Of a stretch of DNA of 64,000 nt, positions 57,079 through 64,000 are shown in pieces. Both the position numbers and the translations under genes were made by a program. The first letter of the stretch is position 1; each line of letters begins with the position of its first letter. Under the pieces are notes generated by a model, which made no database searches, was not told the origin of the DNA, and saw nothing but the letters and a program-made list of their open reading frames with translations. Origin of the DNA: Paenibacillus glycinis (GTDB lineage Bacteria > Bacillota > Bacilli > Paenibacillales > Paenibacillaceae); NCBI RefSeq assembly GCF_009909185.1, contig NZ_JAAAMV010000023.1:124001-188000 (forward strand). Direction: 5' to 3'.

Positions 57079-58179
57079 TTACACGTTGAAACGGAAATGC
57101 ATGACGTCGCCGTCCTGCACGATGTATTCCTTGCCCTCGAGGCGAAGCTGCCCGCGCTCTTTGGCCGCGTTCATCGAGCCCGCCGCCATCAGATCGTCGT
57201 ACGACACCACTTCCGCGCGGATGAAGCCGCGTTCGAAATCCGTATGGATGACGCCGGCCGCCTGCGGCGCCTTCATGCCCTTGCGGATCGTCCAAGCGCG
57301 CACTTCCTGCACGCCGGCCGTGAAGTACGTGTACAGGCCAAGGAGCTTGTAAGCCGCGCGAATAAGGCGATTCAAGCCGGACTCCGTGAGACCGAGCTCT
57401 TCGAGGAACATGTCCTTGTCTTCGCCTTCCAGCTCGGCGATCTCGGACTCCACCTTCGCGCTGATCGGCACGACTTCCGCGCCTTCCGCTTTCGCGAATT
57501 CGCGGACGAGGTCCACGAAGCCGTTGCCGTCGGAGTTGGCCGCTTCCCCTTCGCTGACGTTCGCCGCGTACAATACCGGCTTCATCGTAAGCAGGTGAAG
57601 ATCGCGAATGAGCGCCTGCTCTTCGTCGGAGAGGTCCAGGCTGCGCGCCGGCATGTCGTTGTACAGCGCTTCTTTGACGCGCTCCAGCGTTTCCACCTCT
57701 TGGGCTACTTTCTTGTCGCCGCCCTTGAGGTTTTTGCGGGAACGCTCGATTTTGCGGTCCACCGAGTCGATATCCGCCAGGATCAGCTCGAGGTTAATCG
57801 TGTTGATATCGCCGATCGGATCCACTTTGCCCGAGACATGCGTGATGTTGTCGTCCTGGAAGCAGCGCACCACGTGCACGATCGCGTCGACCTCGCGGAT
57901 ATGCGCCAGGAACTTGTTGCCGAGGCCCTCGCCCTTGCTCGCGCCTTTCACGATGCCCGCGATATCGATGAATTCGAACGCCGTCGGCACCGTTTTGTTC
58001 GGCACCACCAGCTCCGTCAATTTATCCAAACGCTCATCCGGCACCTCGACGACCCCGACGTTCGGGTCGATCGTGCAGAACGGATAGTTCGCGGACTCCG
58101 CGCCCGCTTGCGTAATTGCGTTAAACAGCGTCGACTTGCCCACGTTCGGCAAACCTACGATTCCAGCCTTCAAAGCCAT
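57079..58179 (-). CDS. ychF: Redox-regulated ATPase YchF
   Basis: 366 residues, Obg-like GTPase-fold protein that prefers ATP. The P-loop [15 protein letters not shown], the [22 protein letters not shown] switch region and the C-terminal TGS domain ([30 protein letters not shown]) are intact. ATG 58179 with AGGGGTG upstream; full family length. Own promoter and terminator. Confidence 0.97.
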   Translation of the reverse strand: MALKAGIVGLPNVGKSTLFNAITQAGAESANYPFCTIDPNVGVVEVPDERLDKLTELVVPNKTVPTAFEFIDIAGIVKGASKGEGLGNKFLAHIREVDAIVHVVRCFQDDNITHVSGKVDPIGDINTINLELILADIDSVDRKIERSRKNLKGGDKKVAQEVETLERVKEALYNDMPARSLDLSDEEQALIRDLHLLTMKPVLYAANVSEGEAANSDGNGFVDLVREFAKAEGAEVVPISAKVESEIAELEGEDKDMFLEELGLTESGLNRLIRAAYKLLGLYTYFTAGVQEVRAWTIRKGMKAPQAAGVIHTDFERGFIRAEVVSYDDLMAAGSMNAAKERGQLRLEGKEYIVQDGDVMHFRFNV

Positions 58180-58217
58180 GCCGTACACCCCTGTTCCGTA
58201 TTAAACAATCTCACGCC

Positions 58218-58246
58218 ATTATACCCGAAGCATGGCCGGATGGAAA
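58218..58246 (-). promoter_or_regulatory. ychF promoter
   Basis: On the minus strand TTTCCA (58241-58246), 17 bp, perfect TATAAT (58218-58223), 38 bp upstream of the start. Confidence 0.68.
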
Positions 58247-58320
58247 GAAGGTTTGCCTGGGAGAACGGGGATCCGGGCCGGAACTTTCCGAACGGCAGCG
58301 CCCGTTTTTCTTTGATCGGC

Positions 58321-59052
58321 TCACATGAACAGCTTGGAAAGCAGCGCCACGATAATCACGTAAACGGCGATGCTGCTCCCGATGAAAGAGAACCGGCGCT
58401 CCCTGGACACTCGGGCGATCTCCAAGCCCGCGAGCAGGTTCATGGCCAGCGCCGACAGCAGCACGATGGATAGCGCCGCGAAGGAAAGGCCCATATTGAC
58501 GAAAGCCAGCATCCCGGCCACGACGAAGCCGGCCGCGAACGTATATTGCGCGCCGCCGACGTAGGTCGCCAGCTCCCGGACCGAGAGCTTCCGGCCGCCC
58601 TGCCAGCTGCCGACGAGCCACAGCGTTGTCAGCAGCGACGCGAGCGAGATCACCGCGAGCACGAACAGCCTTCCGGTCAGCATGGAGCCGATCGTTCCGG
58701 ACGTATCCCAGACATCCGTCAAGCCGCCGAAGCCGCCAAACCATCCTCCGAACAGCGAATCGATCTTCTTGCCGATCATCCAGACCCAGATCATAAAGCC
58801 GAGGATCGACGCGACCAGGCCGATCGCCCCGTAGATCCAATCCTTGCCCGGCTGCAGATTTTCGGCATGCTGCGGATTGCGGACCAGGGCCAGCATTCGA
58901 TGGACATCCACCTTGAACGCGGCGGCTCCAGGCAAGCCCGGGTTGCCGCGATTGCGCGCCGAACCGAACCCGGCCGATGCCGCAGCCGTCTCTTGGCAGG
59001 CGTGCACCTCGCCATCGATCGTTTCCTGGCCGCATTGCATGCAATAATTCAT
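58321..59052 (-). CDS. Zinc-ribbon membrane protein, function unknown
   Basis: 243 residues. The N-terminus MNYCMQCGQE with a later Cys (HACQE) looks like half of a zinc ribbon. A polar Gly/Ala linker follows, then about five helices from residue 70 on (IYGAIGLVASILGFMIWVWMIG ... YVIIVALLSKLFM). The general layout, zinc ribbon plus Yip1-like or uncharacterised helices, is common in Firmicutes. SD GGAGG. I cannot assign a function. Confidence 0.75.
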   Translation of the reverse strand: MNYCMQCGQETIDGEVHACQETAAASAGFGSARNRGNPGLPGAAAFKVDVHRMLALVRNPQHAENLQPGKDWIYGAIGLVASILGFMIWVWMIGKKIDSLFGGWFGGFGGLTDVWDTSGTIGSMLTGRLFVLAVISLASLLTTLWLVGSWQGGRKLSVRELATYVGGAQYTFAAGFVVAGMLAFVNMGLSFAALSIVLLSALAMNLLAGLEIARVSRERRFSFIGSSIAVYVIIVALLSKLFM

Positions 59053-59125
59053 CGTTAATAAGCCTCCGATTCGTTCATAGTCGTGATGTCTTAGTAAAAA
59101 TTGCCATGATTAGACATTGAAGCCC

Positions 59126-59131
59126 ATTATA
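59126..59131 (-). promoter_or_regulatory. Possible -10 upstream of the zinc-ribbon gene
   Basis: TATAAT on the minus strand about 75 bp upstream of ATG 59052; no convincing -35. Confidence 0.35.
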
Positions 59132-59283
59132 ACGAATCGAAAATGTCGAAGTATGTCGCATCCTGCAGCCATACGCACTTTTTACAATCGCTGCCATGAG
59201 CGGCGGACAGTAACGGCCGTCCCGCGCCTCCGCATGCGCCCCGCTCAACGCGCGCATACTATTTCCCGGAGGTGATTGTCGGC

Positions 59284-59430
59284 ATGGAAAACCAAACCCA
59301 CGAAGGCAACTACAAGGGCACGACCCGCATGAAGGCGAAAAACCAGGATATGGCGTTCGTCAACGACGTCCTCGAGGATGCCAAATCCGTCACCAACTAC
59401 AGCAGCGTAAAAAAGAAGACGGATAAGTAA
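59284..59430 (+). CDS. Small hydrophilic protein, 48 residues, unknown
   Basis: ATG 59284 with GGAGGTGA 8 nt upstream; stop at 59430, followed by a perfect terminator. The product (MENQTHEGNYKGTTRMKA..., ending VKKKTDK) is polar, Lys/Asn/Thr-rich, with no membrane segment. Codon use is ordinary for the genome. Size and composition resemble small spore or stress proteins, but I do not recognise a family. It is the only plus-strand gene between 52 and 64 kb. Confidence 0.7.
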   Translation: MENQTHEGNYKGTTRMKAKNQDMAFVNDVLEDAKSVTNYSSVKKKTDK

Positions 59431-59459
59431 ACAAGCCGGCGCCCGGCGGGTTATCCGCG

Positions 59460-59511
59460 AAAAAGGCGAATCCCATCCCTGTCGCGACAGGGATGGGATT
59501 CGTCCTTTTTA
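59460..59511. terminator. Bidirectional terminator after the 48-residue ORF
   Basis: GAATCCCATCCCTGTCG and CGACAGGGATGGGATTC form a perfect stem flanked by AAAAAGG and CCTTTTT. Confidence 0.92.
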
Positions 59512-59826
59512 TTGCGCTGCGTGCGTTAAAGCAAACATTGATTAATGCATAAGCAGTAACGTTCGCGTTCTTGTTCAGCATCGTGCGAAACGAAACTTCG
59601 GCGGCGGAACGAGCGCCCGATCCGGATCTTGCGCTTCGGTCCGGGGCGGTATCCAACAGCTTCGTGTCCCTGCATCGCTGTATCGCCTTTCCTCCGAGAG
59701 CTCCGACGTTGCCCGCTCCATGGATCTGCCGCTGCTCTCCCACGACGAGCCTAAAGGACGTCTTGTCAGGTCTCCGGAACCTATGGACTCCTTTTCTCGC
59801 CGCTCTTGCTCCCCTTGCTCGCAACG
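59512..59826. other. Intergenic stretch, no gene supported
   Basis: About 315 bases between the terminator and the MerR stop codon. Open frames here on both strands lack an SD and recognisable protein features. It could be a decayed gene. Confidence 0.5.
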
Positions 59827-60600
59827 TTACTGCCCATTCCCCGCCGCGCCGGTATAAATATGGACCGCATCCCTCAGGAACTCGGCCGTTCCCGGCTGCT
59901 TCGCGTCGTAATACGCCTTGAACCGCTCGTCGTCGACGTACATCTGCGCCAAATTCGCGTGCGCTTCCTTGCTGTAGGCATCCCAGTGGAAGGTCAGCCA
60001 TTGCCGGTGCAGGTCCGCCGCCCTCTGCGCGAGTTGGCCCGCCGGATCGCCGGTCTCGAACGCTTCCGCGAGCGTATCCGTCACTTCCTGCGTCAGCCGG
60101 TTCAACCGCTCATGCTCCTCCTGCGTCATGCCTTTCAGCTTCGCGTTGGATTTGTTCACGGCCTCGTCGCCGTATTTCTCCCGCGCTTCCTTGCCGTACC
60201 GCTGCTCGTTCTCGTCGATCATCCGCTGCTTGAAGCCCTCGAATTTCGCTTGATCGCTCATTTCCGTTCTCCCTTCGGCCGATGCGATCGTCGTCTCCAC
60301 GTTCGCGATAAGCGCATCGAGCTGTTTTCGTTTAGCGAGAAGCTGTTCCCGGTGCCGGAGCAGAGCCGCCGCGCCGTCGAAGGACGGATCGGTCACGATC
60401 GCCCTGATGCTGTCCAAGCTCACGCCAAGCTCCCGGTAGAACAGGATCTGCTGCAGCTTGTCGACCTCCGCCTGCCCGTAGATCCGGTAGCCGGACGAAT
60501 TGGTCCTGGCCGGCTTCAGGATGCCGATCTCGTCGTAGAACCGCAGCGTCCGCGTGCTGATTCCCGCGAGCCTGCCCAGCTTTTGCACGGTGTATTCCAT
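59827..60600 (-). CDS. MerR-family regulator with TipAS drug-binding domain
   Basis: 257 residues. N-terminal MerR DNA-binding domain (VQKLGRLAGISTRTLRFYDEIGILKPARTNSSGYRIYG), a long dimerisation helix (about 80-110), then a TipAS-type globular domain (RYGKEAREKYGDEAVNKSNAKLKGMTQEEHERL ... FKAYYDAKQPGTAEFLRDAVHIY). Such proteins bind thiopeptides or other drugs and activate promoters with long spacers. SD GGGAGG 8 nt upstream. Its own promoter has the matching 19-bp spacer and a palindrome, so it probably activates itself. No efflux gene is adjacent. Confidence 0.93.
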   Translation of the reverse strand: MEYTVQKLGRLAGISTRTLRFYDEIGILKPARTNSSGYRIYGQAEVDKLQQILFYRELGVSLDSIRAIVTDPSFDGAAALLRHREQLLAKRKQLDALIANVETTIASAEGRTEMSDQAKFEGFKQRMIDENEQRYGKEAREKYGDEAVNKSNAKLKGMTQEEHERLNRLTQEVTDTLAEAFETGDPAGQLAQRAADLHRQWLTFHWDAYSKEAHANLAQMYVDDERFKAYYDAKQPGTAEFLRDAVHIYTGAAGNGQ

Positions 60601-60623
60601 GTTCTTCGCCTCCCGACAACCTC

Positions 60624-60654
60624 ACTCTACACCTTTACGTTACGTGAATGTCAA
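60624..60654 (-). promoter_or_regulatory. MerR-type autoregulated promoter
   Basis: On the minus strand TTGACA (60649-60654), 19-bp spacer, TAGAGT (60624-60629). The spacer contains TTCACGTAACGTAAA, a near-perfect palindrome (TTnACGT-A-ACGTnAA). The over-long spacer is the mark of MerR activation by DNA untwisting. Confidence 0.82.
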
Positions 60655-60726
60655 ATCGATCTTGCGTGGAAAATAAATCCGGCATTCGCCGCCTGCGACC
60701 GGCCTGCCGCCGCAGCGAATGGGCAA

Positions 60727-60759
60727 ACCAAAGACCCGGCGCATCCCCTGCGCCGGGTC
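60727..60759 (-). terminator. Terminator of the cytochrome b-molybdenum oxidoreductase gene
   Basis: On the minus strand GACCCGGCGCA-GGGGA-TGCGCCGGGTC, followed by TTTGGTTTG; strong stem, weak T run. Confidence 0.68.
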
Positions 60760-60780
60760 GCGTACTTATAGCCGAACTCC

Positions 60781-62016
60781 TTATACCCACGCGTCATTCG
60801 AGTAGCCGCGTTGTTCCCAATACCCGATATGGTCGCCGTCGATCAGCTCGATGCGGTTCAGCCACTTCACGGACTTGTACGTGTACATCTTCGGCACGAC
60901 GAGCCGCACGGGTCCGCCGAGGTCGCTCGGAATCGGCTTGCCGTCGTGCATGACGGCGACGAGGATGTCGTCCATGTTCGCCTGCTCCAGCGTGAGCGCA
61001 TCCGTATACACGCCGTCGCCGGAGTAGAATTTGACCGTCTTCGCGCCCGGCTGAACGCCCGCCATCGCGAGAAAATCCTTGAGCTTGATGCCTTCCCAGG
61101 TGTTGTTGTACACCGACCAGCCCGTCACGCAGTGAAAATCGCTCACCTGCACCTCGCGCTTGAGCGCCACGAACTGTTCCCAGTTCCACTGCAGCTTCTT
61201 GTTCACCAGGCCGTCCACCTTGAACGAGAACGTGCTGTTGTCGAATTTCGGAATCGGCGTGACCGTGTAGATCCGGAACGACCCTTTGCTGCCGCCCCCG
61301 ATCGGCGGCATGGAAGCCGGCAGCGGCGCGGGAGCCGGAAACAGCTTGTTGGCGTCCGTCGCGACCGCCGCGTCGTAATCCGTGCCGGCGCTCAGCTGAT
61401 TGCCGAGCCATTGCAGAAAGGACGGCCCCACCGTGATGGCGATCCCGGCGCCTATGGCCGTCTTGATGAAGCTGCTGCGCGACATGACGGCCGCGGGATT
61501 CGAAGCGGGATGCGGCGTGACGCCCTCGCCGTCCCGGCCCGTCTTCACGGTACGGCGATGCGGTTCCTTGAGCCATTTGAGCCGCGTGACGGAATGATAG
61601 ATGATATACGGCAGGCCGACCCAGGTCAGCAGATCATGCACGACCAGCGCGTTGTTCGACCATAGCGGTCCGACGGCCCTGAATTGCCAAAGCAGCAAAC
61701 CCGAGAGCAGCCAGCCGACGAGCAGCGCCAGCACGATGATCACGTTGACCCGCTGCGCCGTCTTCCCCCGCAGCTGCTTCCAATGCTTGCCGGCCAGCAG
61801 CAAGTAATACACGACCGGCACGAGCGATGCAATCCCCACGACGATATGTATGTAGCGGATAACCACGCGGCCTTCGCCAAGAATGCCCCGCCACAACCCT
61901 TGGAACAATATCAGCCCCGTAAACGCCAGCACGACGACAATCCAACCGTTCCACGTATGCAGGCTCGCCAATTTCTTGCCGTAGCCTTTCCTCACCTTCT
62001 GCAGCCACTCCGCCAC
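60781..62016 (-). CDS. Fused cytochrome b-type membrane domain and molybdopterin oxidoreductase (sulfite-oxidase/MsrP family)
   Basis: 411 residues from GTG 62016, chosen because AGGAGG is 8 nt upstream. N-terminal part: about four helices with candidate haem histidines (ASLHTWNGW, YIHIVVG, VVHDLL, YIIYHSVTRLKW), like cytochrome b561/MsrQ. A fifth helix follows SRSSFIK (residues 179-185), a degenerate twin-arginine motif. The C-terminal 200 residues are the Moco domain with Cys296 in FHCVTGWSVYNNTW and LGGPVRLVVPKMYTYKSVKWL. In effect it joins an MsrQ-like and an MsrP-like protein in one chain. Substrate unknown. Confidence 0.88.
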   Translation of the reverse strand: MAEWLQKVRKGYGKKLASLHTWNGWIVVVLAFTGLILFQGLWRGILGEGRVVIRYIHIVVGIASLVPVVYYLLLAGKHWKQLRGKTAQRVNVIIVLALLVGWLLSGLLLWQFRAVGPLWSNNALVVHDLLTWVGLPYIIYHSVTRLKWLKEPHRRTVKTGRDGEGVTPHPASNPAAVMSRSSFIKTAIGAGIAITVGPSFLQWLGNQLSAGTDYDAAVATDANKLFPAPAPLPASMPPIGGGSKGSFRIYTVTPIPKFDNSTFSFKVDGLVNKKLQWNWEQFVALKREVQVSDFHCVTGWSVYNNTWEGIKLKDFLAMAGVQPGAKTVKFYSGDGVYTDALTLEQANMDDILVAVMHDGKPIPSDLGGPVRLVVPKMYTYKSVKWLNRIELIDGDHIGYWEQRGYSNDAWV

Positions 62017-62144
62017 CGGATCGGCCTCCTTTTCCGCGCATTCGCGTCCGCATGACTTTCCCTGCTTATTGTAACGTCGGGAACCACCTATTCGGTTCGA
62101 TGTCTCGTTCAATTATCTTTAGTATACCGCTTAGCGCATCAATT

Positions 62145-62380
62145 CGCGAAGCAGACGAGGGACCCGCGCGAAGCGCAATCACTCACGCGAAGCAGACGAG
62201 GAATCCGAGGCGGCGCGAGCGCAAGCGCGAAGCGCCATCACTCCGCGAAGCAGACGAGGGAACCAAGGCGGCGCGAGCGCAAGCGCGAAGCGCCATCCCT
62301 CCGCGAAGCAGACGAGGGAACCAAGGCGGCGCGAGCGCAAGCGCGAAGCGCAATCATTCATGCGCAGCGCAAGCGAAGCC
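62145..62380. repeat. 58-bp minisatellite (about 3 full and 1 shortened unit)
   Basis: Units starting CGCGAAGCAGACGAGG at 62145 (41 bp, internal deletion), 62186, 62244 and 62302 (58-59 bp each). Copies 3 and 4 are almost identical. The unit is not a multiple of 3, so it is not a coding repeat. It lies upstream of the cytochrome b fusion promoter region. Confidence 0.9.
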
Positions 62381-62385
62381 GGCCC

Positions 62386-62460
62386 AAATAAAAACGGGGC
62401 GAGACGAAGGAGAGCGACCTTGGTGTGAAACACCACGGAAGCGCTCATTCGTCTCGCCCC
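62386..62460 (-). terminator. Large hairpin with T run (probable trxA terminator)
   Basis: On the minus strand GGGGCGAGACGAA and TTCGTCTCGCCCC form a 13-bp perfect outer stem; an inner TGGTG/CACCA hairpin caps it; GTTTTTATTT follows. It lies 140 bp after trxA. Confidence 0.75.
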
Positions 62461-62532
62461 GAGTCCCGGGCCGGCAAGCTGCTCTACCCAGAGGGGGAGG
62501 GGGCAATGCCCCACATGTATTTCTGCCGCGCA

Positions 62533-62592
62533 GGTTTTGCGAATGGGAACGACTTTGGTGCGGAGCACCACGGGAGAGCCCATCGCAAAACC
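62533..62592. other. Large hairpin 7 bp after trxA, related to the one at 62396-62460
   Basis: GGTTTTGCGA and TCGCAAAACC form the outer stem, TGGG/CCCA the middle, TGGTG/CACCA the cap. The inner core CCGTGGTG-N5-CACCAA-N-GTCG is shared with the neighbouring hairpin, but the outer stem is different. No T run. Confidence 0.75.
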
Positions 62593-62598
62593 GGAGCA

Positions 62599-62916
62599 TT
62601 AGATTTGGTTTTGGATTTTGTTTTTCAACGCGTCCTTCGACTGCAAGCCGACCATTTTGTCGACGGGCTGTCCGTCTTTGAAGACGATCAGCGTAGGGAT
62701 GGACATGACGCCGAATTGGGATGCCAGTTCAGGCTCCTCGTCGACGTTGATTTTGCCGATCGTCGCCGTGCCGGAAAGCTCGGTCGACAGCTCGTCAACG
62801 ATAGGAAGCTGCATTTTGCAAGGTCCGCACCACGGAGCCCAGAAATCCACGAGCGTTACGCCGCTCTCGATGCTTTGGTTAAAGTTATCTTTCGTCAATA
62901 CTTGTGTCATGGTCAA
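62599..62916 (-). CDS. trxA: Thioredoxin
   Basis: 105 residues. The active site WAPWCGPCKMQLP, FSDFWAP-type strand (GVTLVDFWAP) and cis-Pro loop (MSIPTLIVFKDGQ) are intact. General cytosolic disulfide reductase. SD AGAGGATG about 8 nt upstream of ATG 62916. An Rrf2 regulator gene lies 79 bp upstream on the same strand, so the two may be co-transcribed. Confidence 0.97.
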   Translation of the reverse strand: MTMTQVLTKDNFNQSIESGVTLVDFWAPWCGPCKMQLPIVDELSTELSGTATIGKINVDEEPELASQFGVMSIPTLIVFKDGQPVDKMVGLQSKDALKNKIQNQI

Positions 62917-62995
62917 TCATCCTCTCTACAATAAGTTCGATGCTATGGGAAGGGGGGGAACCCGTCTCACCAAAAAAGGGACTCGGCGACGGCAG

Positions 62996-63421
62996 CTAAC
63001 AATCGCTGCACTCCTTGATCTGGCCCAAAACGTCGGAAATCGTAATTCCGCCGAAATAAGCCTCCAACTGCTTCTCCGCCCTGCAGAAAATCCCGTCCAT
63101 GACTTCCCGCATGTTGGAACCGACGACGCAATCCATGTCCGGATCGCCCGAGCACCAGCTCGGAATAACGGAGCCCTGCGCCATGAGCCGATAGATATCG
63201 GCCAAATTGACGACCGCCGGATCGAGCGTCAGCCGGTATCCGCCGCCCGCGCCTTCGCGCGTATCGACGTAACCGCCGCGTCTCAGACAGCTCATTACTT
63301 TGCGGATACGGGCCGGATTGGTGGAAACATTCTCGGCGATGGCCTCACTGGGCGCCATGCGCTCCGGCAAATAAGCCAAGTAAACTAAACTGTGGACGGC
63401 AATCGTGAATTCGCTGTTCAT
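62996..63421 (-). CDS. Rrf2-family regulator with Cys-rich loop, upstream of trxA
   Basis: 141 residues from ATG 63421 (MNSEFTIAVHSLVYLAYL). Winged helix SEAIAENVSTNPARIRKVMSCLRRGGYVDTREGAGGGYRL and the VNLADIYRLM dimer helix define Rrf2. The loop has CSGDPDMDC (Cys-x7-Cys) and a later FC; the C-terminus ends KECSDC. These could bind an Fe-S cluster or act as thiol switches, though the third NsrR/IscR ligand position is not Cys. Strong promoter with an inverted repeat upstream. Confidence 0.9.
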   Translation of the reverse strand: MNSEFTIAVHSLVYLAYLPERMAPSEAIAENVSTNPARIRKVMSCLRRGGYVDTREGAGGGYRLTLDPAVVNLADIYRLMAQGSVIPSWCSGDPDMDCVVGSNMREVMDGIFCRAEKQLEAYFGGITISDVLGQIKECSDC

Positions 63422-63444
63422 GGTTAACGGCACCCCGCTTTGTA

Positions 63445-63465
63445 CTGTAATCATATCAGTTACAG
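63445..63465. promoter_or_regulatory. Inverted repeat, candidate Rrf2 operator
   Basis: CTGTAA-N9-TTACAG, a perfect 6+6 repeat covering the -10 of the Rrf2 gene promoter; implies autoregulation. Confidence 0.65.
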
Positions 63466-63478
63466 TTGAAACTGTCAA
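63450..63478 (-). promoter_or_regulatory. Promoter of the Rrf2(-trxA) unit
   Basis: On the minus strand perfect TTGACA (63473-63478), 17 bp, TATGAT (63450-63455), 28 bp upstream of the start. Confidence 0.82.
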
Positions 63479-63517
63479 CGGCGGTTACCCTTTTATTTTG
63501 CAATAAAAACGAAAAGG

Positions 63518-64000
63518 CTATTCAAGCTCGAACAGCTTGAGCTGCTCCGGTTCATCCGGCGGCGGCGCAAGCGCGAAGGAGCCCCGCGGCGGCAGCTGGC
63601 CGAGCATGGCCATCAGCTGCAGGGCATTGTCGGCCGCGTCCCCGCCGGAATTGTTGTTGAACAGCACGCAAAGCTCGTCCGACAACCGCTCGAGACGCCG
63701 CAGGCGCGCAGCCCAATCCGCAAGCTCCGTCTCGTTGTACCGGTACAGGTAGCGCACGTCCCGCCAATTCGGCTGGCCCGCCGACACCCAGCCCTCCGCG
63801 TTGCGGCCGTGCAGCCGCACGATCGTCATGCCGTCGTCCGTCGCCGCCTCCACGATCGGAATCGATCCGTCCCCCGCTTGCGGTTCGTCGCAGACGGTAT
63901 GAATCCACCCCTCCCTGCGGACAAACGCAAGCGTCTTCGCGCGCATGTCGTCCGAATACCAGCTCCGGTGGCGGAATTCCAGCGCGCACGGCACGTCGCC
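63518..64000 (-). CDS. DUF72 (YecE) family protein, 5' end outside window
   Basis: The last 160 codons are visible; the frame is open to the window edge. VPCALEFRHRSWYSDDM, TVCDEPQAGD, TIVRLHGRNAEGWV, YLYRYNETELADWAARL and CVLFNNNSGGDAADNALQL are typical of the C-terminal half of DUF72 TIM-barrel-like proteins. Function not established. The C-terminus ends LKLFELE. Confidence 0.9.
   Translation of the reverse strand, partial: GDVPCALEFRHRSWYSDDMRAKTLAFVRREGWIHTVCDEPQAGDGSIPIVEAATDDGMTIVRLHGRNAEGWVSAGQPNWRDVRYLYRYNETELADWAARLRRLERLSDELCVLFNNNSGGDAADNALQLMAMLGQLPPRGSFALAPPPDEPEQLKLFELE

Noticed and set aside
62145-62380. CRISPR array or coding repeat
   Set aside because: Units are contiguous without spacers, and 58 bp is not a multiple of 3.

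Overview
The window is about 64 kb of GC-rich DNA from a spore-forming Gram-positive bacterium, most likely Paenibacillaceae (Paenibacillus or Cohnella type). Reasons: spoIIR with a sigma-F promoter; the Bacillus-like gene order prfA-prmC / spoIIR / ywlC / mntP / ywlE / rpiB / ywlG / glyA / upp / wecB / atp; a lipobox solute-binding protein; an S8 protease with SLH domains; strong AGGAGG ribosome sites; and a complex I operon without nuoEFG. Nearly all core genes lie on the minus strand.

Layout, left to right: a partial secreted SLH-anchored subtilisin (1-2.9 kb); nuoABCDHIJKLMN (3.2-14.0 kb, read right to left); a Fur-controlled FTR1 iron permease and secreted partner (14.3-16.3 kb); a four-gene envelope operon (flippase-like protein, alkaline-phosphatase-fold membrane enzyme, GT2, GT-C; 16.4-21.6 kb); the F1Fo ATP synthase operon atpZIBEFHAGDC (21.9-29.4 kb); wecB and upp (29.5-31.3 kb). 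Then an accessory block sits between upp and glyA: a glycine-rich GRDP-like protein, a LacI-controlled sugar ABC operon with a glycoside hydrolase, an isomerase and a membrane spermidine-synthase-like protein, and a Crp/DUF2892 pair (31.5-44.4 kb). Core genes resume with glyA-ywlG-rpiB-ywlE-mntP-tsaC (44.5-50.0 kb), an MFS exporter on the plus strand, spoIIR, and prfA-prmC (51.9-55.3 kb). The right end holds nitroreductase/Rrf2, ychF, a zinc-ribbon membrane protein, a 48-residue ORF, a TipAS-type MerR regulator, a cytochrome b-molybdenum oxidoreductase fusion, trxA/Rrf2 and a partial DUF72 gene.

Complex I and ATP synthase give the respiratory backbone. Many regulatory sites can be read directly: a Fur box over the iron promoter, three LacI-type operators, a sigma-F promoter for spoIIR, a 19-bp-spacer MerR promoter, an Rrf2-type operator, and a perfect 9+9 palindrome in the MFS leader. 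Several genes start with TTG or GTG where a Shine-Dalgarno (SD) site decides the start (atpA, atpF, wecB, rpiB, lacI-like, tsaC, nuoA, prfA, cytochrome b fusion).

The most unusual signal is a family of tandem hairpin repeats inside core operons. Arrays upstream of nuoI, glyA and atpD all begin 3-4 nt upstream of the SD, and within arrays the hairpin arms change sequence while staying complementary. A separate 58-bp minisatellite and two large hairpins with a shared inner core lie between the cytochrome b fusion and trxA.
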